DNA of 64,000 nt from Streptomyces sp. NBC_01750 (GCF_035918095.1 NZ_CP109137.1:1986001-2050000); one strand, 5' to 3'; shown: positions 26,936 through 36,246, counted from the stretch's first letter. The notes: generated by a model not told the origin, from the letters alone. Program-made: numbers and translations.

Positions 26936-27802
26936 GTGCGACGTCGGATGCGCGTGACGGACGGGCGGCATCTGATGGTGGAACGGCTGGGGGATCCGCG
27001 CGGCAGACCGGTCTTCCTGCTGCACGGCACACCCGGCAGCCGGCTGGGCCCGGCACCACGCGGCATGGTGCTGTACCAGCGCGGTACGCAGCTGATCGCG
27101 TACGACCGCCCCGGCTACGGCGGTTCCGACCGGCTGGCGGGCCGCAGCGTCGCCGATGTGGCCCAGGACGTACGGGCGATAGCCGACGAGCTCGGTCTGG
27201 AGCGGTTCGCCGTGGTGGGCCGCTCCGGCGGTGCTCCGCACGCGCTGGCCTGCGCCGCCCTGATGCCCGAGCGGATCACCCGTACCGCCGCGCTGGTCAC
27301 ACTCGCACCCAGGGACGCTGACGGGCTCGACTGGTTCGAGGGCATGGCCGCCTCCAATGTCCTGGAGTACACCTCGGCATCGGTCGACCCGGCCGGGCTC
27401 ATCAAGCGGTTCATCCTGCGCTCCGCCGAGATCAGGCAGGACCCCATCCGTCTCCTGAACGATCTGCGCAGGGAGCTGACCGACTCCGACCGGATGGTCG
27501 TCGCGGACGCGGGCGTAAGGTCCATGCTCCTTCGCAACTACCAGGAGGCGCTGCGCACTTCGGCATACGGCTGGATCGACGACGCGCTCGCCTTCTGCAG
27601 CCCCTGGGGCTTCGACCCCGCCGACATCAAGGGCCCGGTGATGCTCTGGCACGGGGAGAAGGACGTCTTCTCACCCGTGGGCCACTCCCGCTGGCTCGCG
27701 GAACGCATCCCGGGCGCGACGGCCGTCCTCGAACCGACCGCCGCGCACTTCGACGCCCTGCACGCACTCCCCCGGATCCTGACCTGGCTGCTGGACCACT
27801 GA
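26936..27802 (+). CDS. Alpha/beta hydrolase
   Basis: A 288-residue alpha/beta hydrolase. Visible are the oxyanion motif FLLHGTPGSR, YDRPGYGGSDR, the nucleophile elbow VGRSGGAPHA (Ser), the acid near GEKDVFSP and the catalytic His in PTAAHFDALHALPRILTWLL. The GTG at 26936 has a GAAGGGGG site seven bases before it; in-frame ATGs at 26876 and 26897 would extend it by up to 20 residues without a good site. Substrate unknown; HGTPxSR members are often esterases or peptidase-like. Confidence 0.85.
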   Translation: MRRRMRVTDGRHLMVERLGDPRGRPVFLLHGTPGSRLGPAPRGMVLYQRGTQLIAYDRPGYGGSDRLAGRSVADVAQDVRAIADELGLERFAVVGRSGGAPHALACAALMPERITRTAALVTLAPRDADGLDWFEGMAASNVLEYTSASVDPAGLIKRFILRSAEIRQDPIRLLNDLRRELTDSDRMVVADAGVRSMLLRNYQEALRTSAYGWIDDALAFCSPWGFDPADIKGPVMLWHGEKDVFSPVGHSRWLAERIPGATAVLEPTAAHFDALHALPRILTWLLDH

Positions 27803-27810
27803 ATTCCAGC

Positions 27811-27848
27811 CCCGTGGGGGTGTCCCCCCGGACAGACTCCGGGGGGAG
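27811..27848. repeat. GC hairpin repeat between convergent genes
   Basis: A run starting CCCGTGGGGGTGTCCCCCCG and ending CTCCGGGGGGAG folds on itself and is related to the in-gene element at 17686-17719. A GATCCGG...CCGGGATC pairing follows (27861-27884). Together they probably terminate both the hydrolase and fxsT transcripts. Confidence 0.55.
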
Positions 27849-27882
27849 TTCGAGGAGCGGGATCCGGAGCGGAGCCCCGGGA

Positions 27883-30800
27883 TCAGACCGCGAGCGGCTC
27901 CAGATCGCGGTGCACCCTGCGCTCGTCGCGTGCGATCCGGGTCAGCGCATGCTCCTCGCCCAGCAGCCGCTGCAGCTCGTCCACGGTCTCGGCCCGCAGA
28001 TGCGCCGCCTCGGCCTTGCGGCCCAGCAGGCCGAGCGTGACTGACATGTTGGAGGCGATACCGAGCACCTCGGGATGGTGCGCGCCCAGCACCTCGCGCA
28101 GCCTGGTCACGGTCCGCTCCTCGATCTCTAGCGCCTCCTCCAGACCGCCGAGGTCGGCAAGGGCGTTCGCGAGGTTGATGGTGCTGTACAGCGCATGCGG
28201 ATGGGATTCCCCGAGGACCTCCCGCATCGTCCTGGACACCTTCAGCAGCAGCTGTTCCGCGGCTTCCGGAGCGCCGCAGCCCCAGTGGAAGATGCCGAGG
28301 TTGTTGAGGGCGGCGAGGGTGTACGGATGCCGCTCCCCCGGCACCTTCATGTACTGGTCGACGACCTCCTGCGCCAGGTCCCGCGCCGCCACCGGCTCCC
28401 CGGCTGCGAACAGGTCGGCCGCCAGATTCAGATCGCAGGCGAGCGAGTCCGGGTTGGCCGAGGTGTACTTGGCGCGATAGCGGTTGCGGGTGGCCGTGGT
28501 CAGCCGCCGCGCGTCCTCGAGACGGCCGGCCCTGCGCAGCGACACGGCGAGACTCTTGGCCGCCGCCAGTGTGCCGGGGAAGGTCCGGCCGAGCTGCTCC
28601 TTGTAGATGTCGTACGTGCGGTTGAGCACCGCGACCGAGTCCTCGTACCGTCCGACCTCCCGCAGGTCCCTGGCGAGGCTGACGGCGGAGGAGAGGGTGT
28701 ACGGATGCTCCGGGCCGAGCACCTCGGTACGCCGGTCGAAGACCTCCTGGTCGATCTCGCGCGCCCTGGCGTACTGGCCGACCATGCGCAGATTCAGAGC
28801 CAGGTTGTTGGCGGCCGCGAGCGTACGCGGATGGGACTCGTGGAAGATCTGGCTGAATCCCTCGTGCGCCTCGGTCGCCAGCTCCATCGCCCTGCCGTAC
28901 TGGCCGAGGGTGCCCAGGTCCATCGCCAGGCCGCTGGTGGTCATGTACGTATGCGGATGGGAGTGGCCGAGCACCTCCTGCTGGCGCTCCAGGGTCACCT
29001 CGTCCAGCTCCTTGGCCTCCACATAACGGCCTTGCGAGCGAAGGATGTTCGACAGATGAAATCGCAGGTAGAGGTACTGCAGATCGTCGTTGCCGAGCAT
29101 CTCCTTCCAGGTGTCGCGCAGTTCGCCCGCAAGCGCGTAGGCGGCGTTCCAGTCGCCGCGCTTCCACAGATAGCGCACTCGGTCGATCATCAGCCTGCGG
29201 GTCTCCGGCTCCTTGCAGAACCTCGCCTCCGAGGTGCCGAGGTGCGGCCAGATGGTGGCGAACCTCGGCCAGGTCTCGGGGTTGTCGATCGGCTCGTCGT
29301 CGTCGGGCCGCGCGCCGGCGAGGACCCGATGGACCGCGTGCCGGGCGTCCTGCTGCTCCTGCTCGGTCAGCTGGGCCCTGATGACCGCCTGCACCAGCCG
29401 GTGCACCTGGATGCTGTTGGAGACCTGGTCGACCTTGGCCAGGGCGAACCGGCCGATCTCCCGGATGACCCGGCCGAGCACCAGCTTCTCCTGGAGCGAG
29501 GAGTCGTACGGCTTGAGCGCGTCGATCATCTCCTTGCTGTAGAGGAGGTTCGCGGAGATCGGCTCGGGGGCGAAGAAGGCACAGAGCTGGAGGAGGCGCA
29601 CGGCGGCGGGCGAGCGCTCCTTGAGCCGCTCGATGGAGACGTTCCAGGTCGCGGCGACCGGCTCGGGATATCCGGCGGGCTGGTTGAGCGCGAGGACGCT
29701 CGCGGCCTGTTCCTTCAGCTGCTCGAGATACGAGGCGACGGGTGTGGCGGTCTCCGCGATCCATGCCGCGGCCTGTTCGACGGCGAGCGGCAGGTCGCCG
29801 ACGGCGGTGGCGACCTGGTCGGCGTCCTCGATGGTCAGTCCGCGGGCGCGCCGCCTCAAGTGCTCGATGGACTCCTCACGCAGGAACACATCGACGGGCA
29901 GCGCGTCCCCGTACTGCGACCAGGCCTGATTCCTCGAGGTGACCAGGATGTGCCCGGGCCCCTGCGGCGGGAAGAACCGCTTGAGCTGCTCGGGGTCGTC
30001 GGCGTTGTCGAAGACCAGCAGCCAGCGCGAGGACGGCACTCCGCGCCGCAGCAGGTCGATGGCCTCCTCCGAGGCTGCCGCCATGTCCTCGCCACCCTGG
30101 GCGCCGAGCCGGACGGCGAGTTCGGCGAGTCCGGCGACCACGTCGTCGGGCTGCTCGGAGGAGATCCACCACACCAGGTCGTAGTCGGCCATGAAGCGGT
30201 GGACGTACTCCAGCGCCACCTGGGTCTTGCCGACGCCGCCGAGCCCGTAGAGGGTCTGCGGCTGGGGCAGCACCGCGGCCACGGCCATGCCGCCGCCGAG
30301 CTGGTCGCGCATCCGCTCCAGCACCACCGAGCGTCCGGTGAAGCCGGGGTTGCGGGGCGGCGCGTTCCAGATCTTCGGCACGGTGCCGGGGAAGCGGGGT
30401 CCGGGCGACGCGCTGTCGGGGAGCTGCACCGGCCGGTCCAGTGCGCGCAGCAGCGCGGTGGCGGCGGCCACCTCGTCGAGGCGGAAGAGATCCACCGGGT
30501 TGCGGTCGATGTACGGGGTGGTGAGCCGGACGTCGCCGACTCTGATCGGCAGCAGATGCCGTCGGCCGCCGCTCGGGTCCTCGGCCGCGGCCCGCGACCA
30601 GACCTCCACCGCACGGGCGGACTTGAGATACGCGCTGGACAGCAGTACGACCGTGCGGGCGGCGTTCTCGGCGGCGAGCGCGTCCGCCCCGACCGGTTCC
30701 CGTTCGACGGAGACATCGCGTGGCACGACCCGGAAGCCGGCCCGGGTGAGCATGTACTCGACCCAGTCGGCCCACATGCGGTTCTCGGCCACATAGCTGA

Positions 30801-31824
30801 GGAAGAGGTCGGCGGGCAGGGCGGGACGGCGGCGGGTGAAGGCGTCCCTGATCCGGAGCCTGATCTCCTCGCCGACCTGCGGCATGGAGGTGATCCGCTG
30901 TTCGGTGATGACGGAGGTGAGCCGTTCGAAGGCGGAGAGCAGGGAGTTGGTCAGACCGGCTTCGTCGCCGAAGGTGGCGAGCGTCTCCTCGTAGGCGTAG
31001 TAGGGCCGGTACGGAATCTCCACCGCGCCCCAGTAGGCGGTCAGTTCCTCGCCGCTGAGCCCGGAGGGGAAGCGGTCGAACTTCAGCCTGGCCAGCGCAC
31101 GTCCGGCGTCCGCCTTCTCCTTCTCGCCCTCGTCGATCCGCATCGGCACCGGGAAGATCTTGATGCCGCGGCCGCCGTACCGCTCGTCGATCTGCCGGGC
31201 CACCGCGGCGGCACCGTCGATGGACTGGTCGCTGAGGGTGAAGCAGTCGACCAGGACGTCGGGCAGATGGACGGTGCAGATGTCGGCGATATCGCTGAGG
31301 CCGGTGCGGCTGTCGATGAGGACGTAGTCGTAGTTGGCCTTCATGTCCTCGCGCAGCGCGTCGAAGAAGTGGCCGCCGCCGAGCCGGTCGTAGAAGTTGT
31401 CCCAGTCGAAGGTGGAGACGGTCGCGGAGTACTCGCGGTTCTGCTTGCCGGCGGAGACGAAGTCGAGCGTGCCGCCCTCCGGGAACTCCCAGCCCAGGCT
31501 CTCCGGGGTGAGGGAGACGGCGTGCGGCTGGATGCGCGCGTAGTCGAGGTGCCAGTCGTCGCGGCGCGGCTCGGGGCTGGTCGCGGCCCAGGCGTACTCG
31601 GTGATCAGGTCGATGACGCCGGTGGTGGCGCCGAGCGTGGAGGGATCCAGGAAGGGGTGGAAGAAGCGGTGCAGGCCGGGCGCTTCCAGGTCCCAGTCGA
31701 CCGCCAGGACCCGCTTGCCGTTCGCGGCGAGAATCCAGGCCGTGTTGGCCAGGGCCATCGTGCGGCCCGTACCTCCCTTGTACGAATAGAAGGTGACGAT
31801 GCGTCCGTCACGCCTGCCTGTCAT
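27883..31824 (-). CDS. fxsT: FxsT: ParA-like ATPase/TIR/NB-ARC/TPR protein of the FxSxx-COOH system
   Basis: A 1313-residue protein. Residues 1 to about 310 form a MinD/ParA-like ATPase with deviant Walker A YSYKGGTGRT (13-22), Walker-type DSRTGLSDIAD (171-181) and conserved DWDLEAPGL. Residues about 338-465 are TIR-like (ADLFLSYVAENRMWADWVEY). From about 492 an NB-ARC/STAND module follows (FTGRSVVLERMRDQL; P-loop YGLGGVGKT near 526-534; VFDNADDPEQLKRF). The last 430 residues are tetratricopeptide repeats with the LG.eHP.tL..... pattern. Start at 31824 has GGAGG seven bases upstream and overlaps fxsC by 17 bases. Such NLR-like proteins sense or recruit partners in immunity and signalling; the actual function of FxsT is unknown. 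Confidence 0.9.
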   Translation of the reverse strand: MTGRRDGRIVTFYSYKGGTGRTMALANTAWILAANGKRVLAVDWDLEAPGLHRFFHPFLDPSTLGATTGVIDLITEYAWAATSPEPRRDDWHLDYARIQPHAVSLTPESLGWEFPEGGTLDFVSAGKQNREYSATVSTFDWDNFYDRLGGGHFFDALREDMKANYDYVLIDSRTGLSDIADICTVHLPDVLVDCFTLSDQSIDGAAAVARQIDERYGGRGIKIFPVPMRIDEGEKEKADAGRALARLKFDRFPSGLSGEELTAYWGAVEIPYRPYYAYEETLATFGDEAGLTNSLLSAFERLTSVITEQRITSMPQVGEEIRLRIRDAFTRRRPALPADLFLSYVAENRMWADWVEYMLTRAGFRVVPRDVSVEREPVGADALAAENAARTVVLLSSAYLKSARAVEVWSRAAAEDPSGGRRHLLPIRVGDVRLTTPYIDRNPVDLFRLDEVAAATALLRALDRPVQLPDSASPGPRFPGTVPKIWNAPPRNPGFTGRSVVLERMRDQLGGGMAVAAVLPQPQTLYGLGGVGKTQVALEYVHRFMADYDLVWWISSEQPDDVVAGLAELAVRLGAQGGEDMAAASEEAIDLLRRGVPSSRWLLVFDNADDPEQLKRFFPPQGPGHILVTSRNQAWSQYGDALPVDVFLREESIEHLRRRARGLTIEDADQVATAVGDLPLAVEQAAAWIAETATPVASYLEQLKEQAASVLALNQPAGYPEPVAATWNVSIERLKERSPAAVRLLQLCAFFAPEPISANLLYSKEMIDALKPYDSSLQEKLVLGRVIREIGRFALAKVDQVSNSIQVHRLVQAVIRAQLTEQEQQDARHAVHRVLAGARPDDDEPIDNPETWPRFATIWPHLGTSEARFCKEPETRRLMIDRVRYLWKRGDWNAAYALAGELRDTWKEMLGNDDLQYLYLRFHLSNILRSQGRYVEAKELDEVTLERQQEVLGHSHPHTYMTTSGLAMDLGTLGQYGRAMELATEAHEGFSQIFHESHPRTLAAANNLALNLRMVGQYARAREIDQEVFDRRTEVLGPEHPYTLSSAVSLARDLREVGRYEDSVAVLNRTYDIYKEQLGRTFPGTLAAAKSLAVSLRRAGRLEDARRLTTATRNRYRAKYTSANPDSLACDLNLAADLFAAGEPVAARDLAQEVVDQYMKVPGERHPYTLAALNNLGIFHWGCGAPEAAEQLLLKVSRTMREVLGESHPHALYSTINLANALADLGGLEEALEIEERTVTRLREVLGAHHPEVLGIASNMSVTLGLLGRKAEAAHLRAETVDELQRLLGEEHALTRIARDERRVHRDLEPLAV

Positions 31825-33142
31825 CCGTGTCCTCCGCATCAGGGGCGATGTCATGCATGTGCGGGACGTAGTGGGTGGTGCCGTACTCGGCCATCGGGCC
31901 GCGCAGCCGGGGCCGTTCGCGCGGGCCGGCGCCGGCCGGCGGCGCCGGCGGGTAGACCTCGGCGTGCCTCAGATACTCCTGGGCGGCCGACTCCACCACC
32001 TGGGGCAGGAGCTGGCCGAAGGCCTCCATGCTGAGGACGCCCTTGGCGGCGGCCCGGCAGGCGGTCCGGCCCTGGCGCATCTGGTGCGGCATGGTCCGTT
32101 CCAGCTTCTCGACCAGTTCGGCTTCCGATGTCCGGCTCTGCGGGTCGTCGCGGTTCCAGGGGACGACGACGCTCACCCAGGGGCGCGGCTCCGCGTCGTA
32201 GGCGGCGAGCCGTTCACGGCGCTCCTCGTCCTCCAGGGCCCAGCGGTCGACGAGAAGGATCTCCGGCCGGGTGGGCGGCTGGCTGATGTCGGGCGGCGTC
32301 TCGTGGTCGAAGGAGGAGACGGTCGCCTGGTAGTTGAGGGAGCGGACCAGGTCCTGGGCGACGTACGCCAACGGCCGTGCGGAGTCCGGGTGGTAGGGAT
32401 TCCAGTCCTGGGACTGCTTGCCGTAGTAGTCGGGGGCGCGTCCGTCGGGCAGCTCGTGGCGGGTGGGCGCGGCAACGGTCACATGCATCGGGCGGGGGCC
32501 GCCGGTGGGCTTGCCGAAGGCGCTGGGCGCCTGCCGGTAGTCGACCGGGCTGCCGGAACCGACGCGCGTAGTGTCCGCCACGCTGACGATGCGTTTGGCG
32601 AGTTCATAGACGGCGGCCTCGTACTCCTCGGCGAATATCCGGAGCTTGATCAGCCCGTACAGCCCGTCGGTGACATACCGGTCGCCGAAGGCACGGTGGT
32701 TGAACTGCAACCGCTCGGCGGGGCCCGGGAGTTGCTCCGGCGGCATCGGAACCCACAGCGCGGGCACTATCGCCTCCGCCGGCCTGTTGCTCTTCGCATG
32801 GTGGTAGATGGCCCGCTGGGCGAAGGCGTACCACTCCTTGCCGCACATCTCGCTGGCGAAGTACCGCGGTGAGAAGAGCGGGACGAACACCCGGCAGGTG
32901 GCCAGTACTTCGCCCAGCCGCTCCGACCAGCCCTCCCCCGAGCGGATCTCCCGGTCCATGAAGCCGGCAGGCGCACCGGCAGGCAGATCGGTCATGGCCA
33001 TCACATGGCCGCACAGATCGCGGAAAAGCCGCTCGACCCACATATCGGGGTCCGGCCCACCGGCCCCGTACCGCGGTGTGTGCGCATAGCTCAAGAAGAA
33101 GTACGGCCGGTGATCCGCCGCTCGTTGCGCTGAATCTGACAC
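31808..33142 (-). CDS. fxsC: FxsC: TIR-like protein of the FxSxx-COOH system
   Basis: A 444-residue protein whose N-terminal domain (about 10-175) is TIR-like: PYFFLSYAHTPRYG, then FMDREIRSGEGWSERLGEVL, CRVFVPLFSPRYFASEMCGKEW. The middle and C-terminal part is family-specific, with a second alpha/beta region (about 290-400: EILLVDRWALEDEERRERLA). I choose the GTG at 33142 because the family begins just before PYFFLSYAH and a GGGGG site is near; the longer frame to 33184 starts with a Trp-rich low-quality stretch. It lies between fxsB and fxsT and its stop is within fxsT. Whether it hydrolyses NAD cannot be told. Confidence 0.88.
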   Translation of the reverse strand: MSDSAQRAADHRPYFFLSYAHTPRYGAGGPDPDMWVERLFRDLCGHVMAMTDLPAGAPAGFMDREIRSGEGWSERLGEVLATCRVFVPLFSPRYFASEMCGKEWYAFAQRAIYHHAKSNRPAEAIVPALWVPMPPEQLPGPAERLQFNHRAFGDRYVTDGLYGLIKLRIFAEEYEAAVYELAKRIVSVADTTRVGSGSPVDYRQAPSAFGKPTGGPRPMHVTVAAPTRHELPDGRAPDYYGKQSQDWNPYHPDSARPLAYVAQDLVRSLNYQATVSSFDHETPPDISQPPTRPEILLVDRWALEDEERRERLAAYDAEPRPWVSVVVPWNRDDPQSRTSEAELVEKLERTMPHQMRQGRTACRAAAKGVLSMEAFGQLLPQVVESAAQEYLRHAEVYPPAPPAGAGPRERPRLRGPMAEYGTTHYVPHMHDIAPDAEDTDDRQA

Positions 33143-33650
33143 ACGACCCCCGTCCTGCGTGAACGCCCACACCCAGACCCACAAGCGCGTAAGGCTGCGA
33201 GCGAATTAATCATTCCGGAGCCGGTCACACTCCATCCCCCCGAGGTTCGGTCAATCAACACCGTTTTTCGGTCATCCAGCTCTCCGCACGGCCCACCGCT
33301 TCCTTGATCGAGAACAACCTTGCGGACCTTCCTCCCGGTTGTCCCTTCTGCTCCCTTTCCGGAAGAAGGCGGCCTTGCGCTCGGCCCATTGATTGTCCCC
33401 ACGCGGTCGCTGCACCACACAACGGTAGGTGCGCGGGTATGCTCCGGTCCGCTATTCGGCGAGATGGAATGCGATGCGGCGACGAAATCCACCCGCTCCT
33501 CGGCGCTCCGCGCGGACTCGGCCAACCGGCCCATCCGCCGCCGCGGATCCGGCGGCGCCGACGGCTTGCAGGTCCGCCCGGAAGGCCGCCGCCTGCCCGG
33601 GTGTCATCCCGGTGCCAAGAGGGACGGCCGGCCGGCGTGTCCGCCCGGGC
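33143..33650. other. Unusually long gap between fxsB and fxsC
   Basis: 508 bases between two genes of one system. The minus frame from the ATG at 33607 reads MTPGQAAAFRADLQAVGAAG and stops at 33452 (51 codons); its first 25 residues look protein-like, then the composition turns Arg-rich, as after a frameshift. A nearby frame (33534 leftward) gives MGRLAESARSAEERVDFVAA. A small broken gene may lie here, but no family is recognised. The region probably also carries the fxsC-fxsT promoter. Confidence 0.35.
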
Positions 33651-35858
33651 TCAGTGGGACTCCGACTCCTTCCAGAGCTCCTCCAGCAGGCGCCGGCCGC
33701 TGACGGTCAGTTCGGCCGCGCGCCCCAGGGTCTCCAGCGCGGGCCTGGCCTGCTCGGCCGCGGCCGGTTCGAAGGCCGCGAGGCCCACGCGCTCGTACAC
33801 CCCGGCCAGCAGCTCGGAAAGCGGCATCGGTGCCGCCCGCCAGGGCGCCCGGTGGGTCCACCAGCCGTCCTGTGCGTAGAGATCGGTGACCTCGGCCAGC
33901 GCGTGCAGTTTGGCCCGCCTGAAACCACGCAGCAGCGCGGTTGCCAGCTCTTCGGGCGTGCCGGGCAGCGCGATCCCGAGCGCTCCGAAGCCGTGCCGGC
34001 CCACCGAAACCTCACCCGGCACCAGCGGTGTCAGAGTGGTCAGACAGTCGGCGGCCTCCATGGCCTGTGCGGGTACGGTCTGCCGCAGCAGCTGCCAGGC
34101 CTCGGCCAGCCGCCCGCTCCAGCCGTCCACCTCACGGGAGCCGAGCCGTTCCCGCACGGGTGCGCCGAAGCAGTCCCGGTACGGGTCGAGGTCGTCGAGC
34201 CGCAGAGCGGGCACCCCGTCGCCGCCGAGGGTGCGCACGGGCCGCCAGCCGCCGCTTTCCTCATCGGCGCGTACGTACCGCGGCTCGCGGCCGTCCACGT
34301 GCACCAGGAACCCCTTCTCGGCCGCGCGCACCTCGGCCTCGCCGTACTCGCCGGGCTCCGTCAGCCGCAGCTCGCCGAGTGTGGGGAGCCAGAGCCTGCC
34401 GTTCCGGTACGGCGCCCGGACGGGTACCTCGAGCCCGGCTCGTACGACCGCGGCGGCGAGGTACGACTGCAGCCGGAGCGCGAGCCCGGCCGCCTCGGGC
34501 CGCTCCTCGCGCAGGGCGGCCAGACAGTCCTGCAGCCAGGTGTAGGTGTAGGGATGGCCGAGTACCACGTCGAGCGCGTCGGAGCGCCCCTCGAGGACCG
34601 ACGCCAACTCCCAGGCCTCGTCCCAGACCTCGCCCCCCTGTCCGGCGAGCTCCAGGTGGACGTCGGCGAGCAGGGTGCGGGTCACGTCCTGGTGCTCGGC
34701 CATGAGTACGCCGGGGTCGGTGATCGCGGCGGACACGGTCGCCGCAGCGGTGCGCCGCTCGATACCGCGGATCAGCGCCTCGAGGTCGGTGCAGTACACG
34801 GAGGTGTTGTCGAAGTCGTTCCGGGAGCTGTAGCGGTGGGTGTAGAGCCCACCGCCGCAGGAGCGTACGACCGGGCACCGGCGGCAGGTCTCGCTCACTC
34901 CGGCGAGTCCCTGCTGGCGTGCTCTGACTCCGGGGTGCGCCGCAACCTCGTCGAAGGGGTGGGCGTACACATCGAATCCGGTGGCCGCGGCGCCTTCGTA
35001 GGCGCTCTTGAGGGAGTCGACCTGCTCCAGGGTGCCGTCGGTCTCGACGACGACGAGGTCGGTGGGCGCGAGGCCGAGGGATTCGGTGAGGCTGGGGCCG
35101 CCGTCGAGGGTGGAGAGCACCGACGCGAAGAGCCGTACCGGAACGCCGCGGCCCTGCTGGTCCCAGCGGTCGAAGACGGTCAGGATCCAGTCGGCGTAGG
35201 CGGTGGCCGAGCCGTCCGGCCGGGGCGGCGGGTCGTCCCAGGTGGCATGCGGCAGCAGAAAGTCGATACCGGGAGGTTCCAGCTCGGTGAGTGCGTCGTA
35301 CACCGCCATCGGATCGTTGGCCACGTCAATGGTGCACAGGAGACCGAGATAGAGGTGGCGGTATCGCTCCTGGCGGAGCAGATCGACGGCTCTGAGGACC
35401 AGGGGATGGCTGGTGCGGCCGTCCGCGAAGCGGCGATGACGGTCGTTCGCGCTCCGGTCGCCGTCGAGGGAGATCCCGACCTTGACGTCGTACTCGCTGA
35501 AGAGGTCGAGATAGCGGGGGCTGAGCTGGAGACCGTTCGTATGGATACGAAGATCGAGTCCGGCGACCCCGTCGAGGGCCTTGGTGAGCTCCTCGCAGAT
35601 GTGTCGCAGCCGTGCGGGCCCTGCCAGAAGAGGCTCCCCTCCGTGCAGGATCACTGACACGGAGGGCAGGGCATGACTCTTGGCATGCTCGGCCAGTCGC
35701 AGAGCTGTCCAGGAAATCGCTTCGTCAGAGATTGCCTTCGGGCGAGTGCGCCAGCTCTGATCAGCGTGTTCGTAGATATAACAGTGGTCACATGCAAGAT
35801 CACATCTGCTGTGGACCTTCAATACGATCTCGCGGAAAGGGACCAGGGGTCCAGTCAT
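33651..35858 (-). CDS. fxsB: FxsB: radical SAM/SPASM peptide maturase
   Basis: A 735-residue protein. The radical SAM cluster motif is C19-x3-C23-x2-C26 (SRCDLACDHCYIYEH), with ILHGGEPLL for SAM binding. SPASM-type cysteines include C325, C328, C334 and C356. FxsB-family enzymes, like XyeB and GrrM, have been shown to make three-residue aromatic cyclophanes on their peptides. The C-terminal 350 residues resemble the HExxH peptide-modification domain often fused here, but the expected HExxH position reads GFRRAKLHALAE (about 645-656), so the metal site appears lost. Starts 9 bases after fxsA. Confidence 0.9.
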   Translation of the reverse strand: MTGPLVPFREIVLKVHSRCDLACDHCYIYEHADQSWRTRPKAISDEAISWTALRLAEHAKSHALPSVSVILHGGEPLLAGPARLRHICEELTKALDGVAGLDLRIHTNGLQLSPRYLDLFSEYDVKVGISLDGDRSANDRHRRFADGRTSHPLVLRAVDLLRQERYRHLYLGLLCTIDVANDPMAVYDALTELEPPGIDFLLPHATWDDPPPRPDGSATAYADWILTVFDRWDQQGRGVPVRLFASVLSTLDGGPSLTESLGLAPTDLVVVETDGTLEQVDSLKSAYEGAAATGFDVYAHPFDEVAAHPGVRARQQGLAGVSETCRRCPVVRSCGGGLYTHRYSSRNDFDNTSVYCTDLEALIRGIERRTAAATVSAAITDPGVLMAEHQDVTRTLLADVHLELAGQGGEVWDEAWELASVLEGRSDALDVVLGHPYTYTWLQDCLAALREERPEAAGLALRLQSYLAAAVVRAGLEVPVRAPYRNGRLWLPTLGELRLTEPGEYGEAEVRAAEKGFLVHVDGREPRYVRADEESGGWRPVRTLGGDGVPALRLDDLDPYRDCFGAPVRERLGSREVDGWSGRLAEAWQLLRQTVPAQAMEAADCLTTLTPLVPGEVSVGRHGFGALGIALPGTPEELATALLRGFRRAKLHALAEVTDLYAQDGWWTHRAPWRAAPMPLSELLAGVYERVGLAAFEPAAAEQARPALETLGRAAELTVSGRRLLEELWKESESH

Positions 35859-35867
35859 TCCGCCAGT

Positions 35868-36032
35868 CTAGAGCGCCGAGTTGAACGTGGACGCACGCCG
35901 AATACCGTCGGCCGGGGTGGGGAGCACCCGGGCAAGCTTCCTGGCGGCAGCGGCACCATGGAGATCGATCTGTGCCAACGGGACGCGATTCCTCTTCGCA
36001 GCGGCGAAGGACGCGGAGGTCTGAAACTTCAT
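35868..36032 (-). CDS. fxsA: FxsA: FxSxx-COOH precursor peptide
   Basis: A 54-residue peptide starting MKFQTSASFAAA, with a conserved-type leader NRVPLAQIDL in the middle and ending exactly ...RRASTFNSAL-stop, that is F-N-S-A-L, the defining FxSxx-COOH terminus. FxsB is expected to crosslink the Phe ring to the Ser side of this motif (cyclophane). AAGGAC lies about ten bases before the ATG. It is the first gene of the fxsABCT run and divergent from a DUF4231 gene. It is short enough to be missed by standard gene calling. Confidence 0.88.
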   Translation of the reverse strand: MKFQTSASFAAAKRNRVPLAQIDLHGAAAARKLARVLPTPADGIRRASTFNSAL

Positions 36033-36246
36033 GAGGGGCCGTCCTTGATGTTGTGTCCAGCGTTGTGTCCAGCACAAATACCACGCACCGTTGCGGTGCC
36101 GGCGGCACGACTTTACTCTCATGGCCACTCGCAGCAACTCAGCACATGGAGACGGAACAAAAGAGTTGCGGCGCATTCTCGCAGGACAGTACGGAACAAG
36201 CCATTCCGCCTAAAGAGTGAAGACAAAACTGCAGACGGGAGTGCGC

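Noticed and set aside
28195..32034. 1279-codon plus-strand open frame
   Set aside because: Antisense to fxsT. The product has the typical shadow composition (Gly, Val, Arg, His rich) and no domain; fxsT has several.
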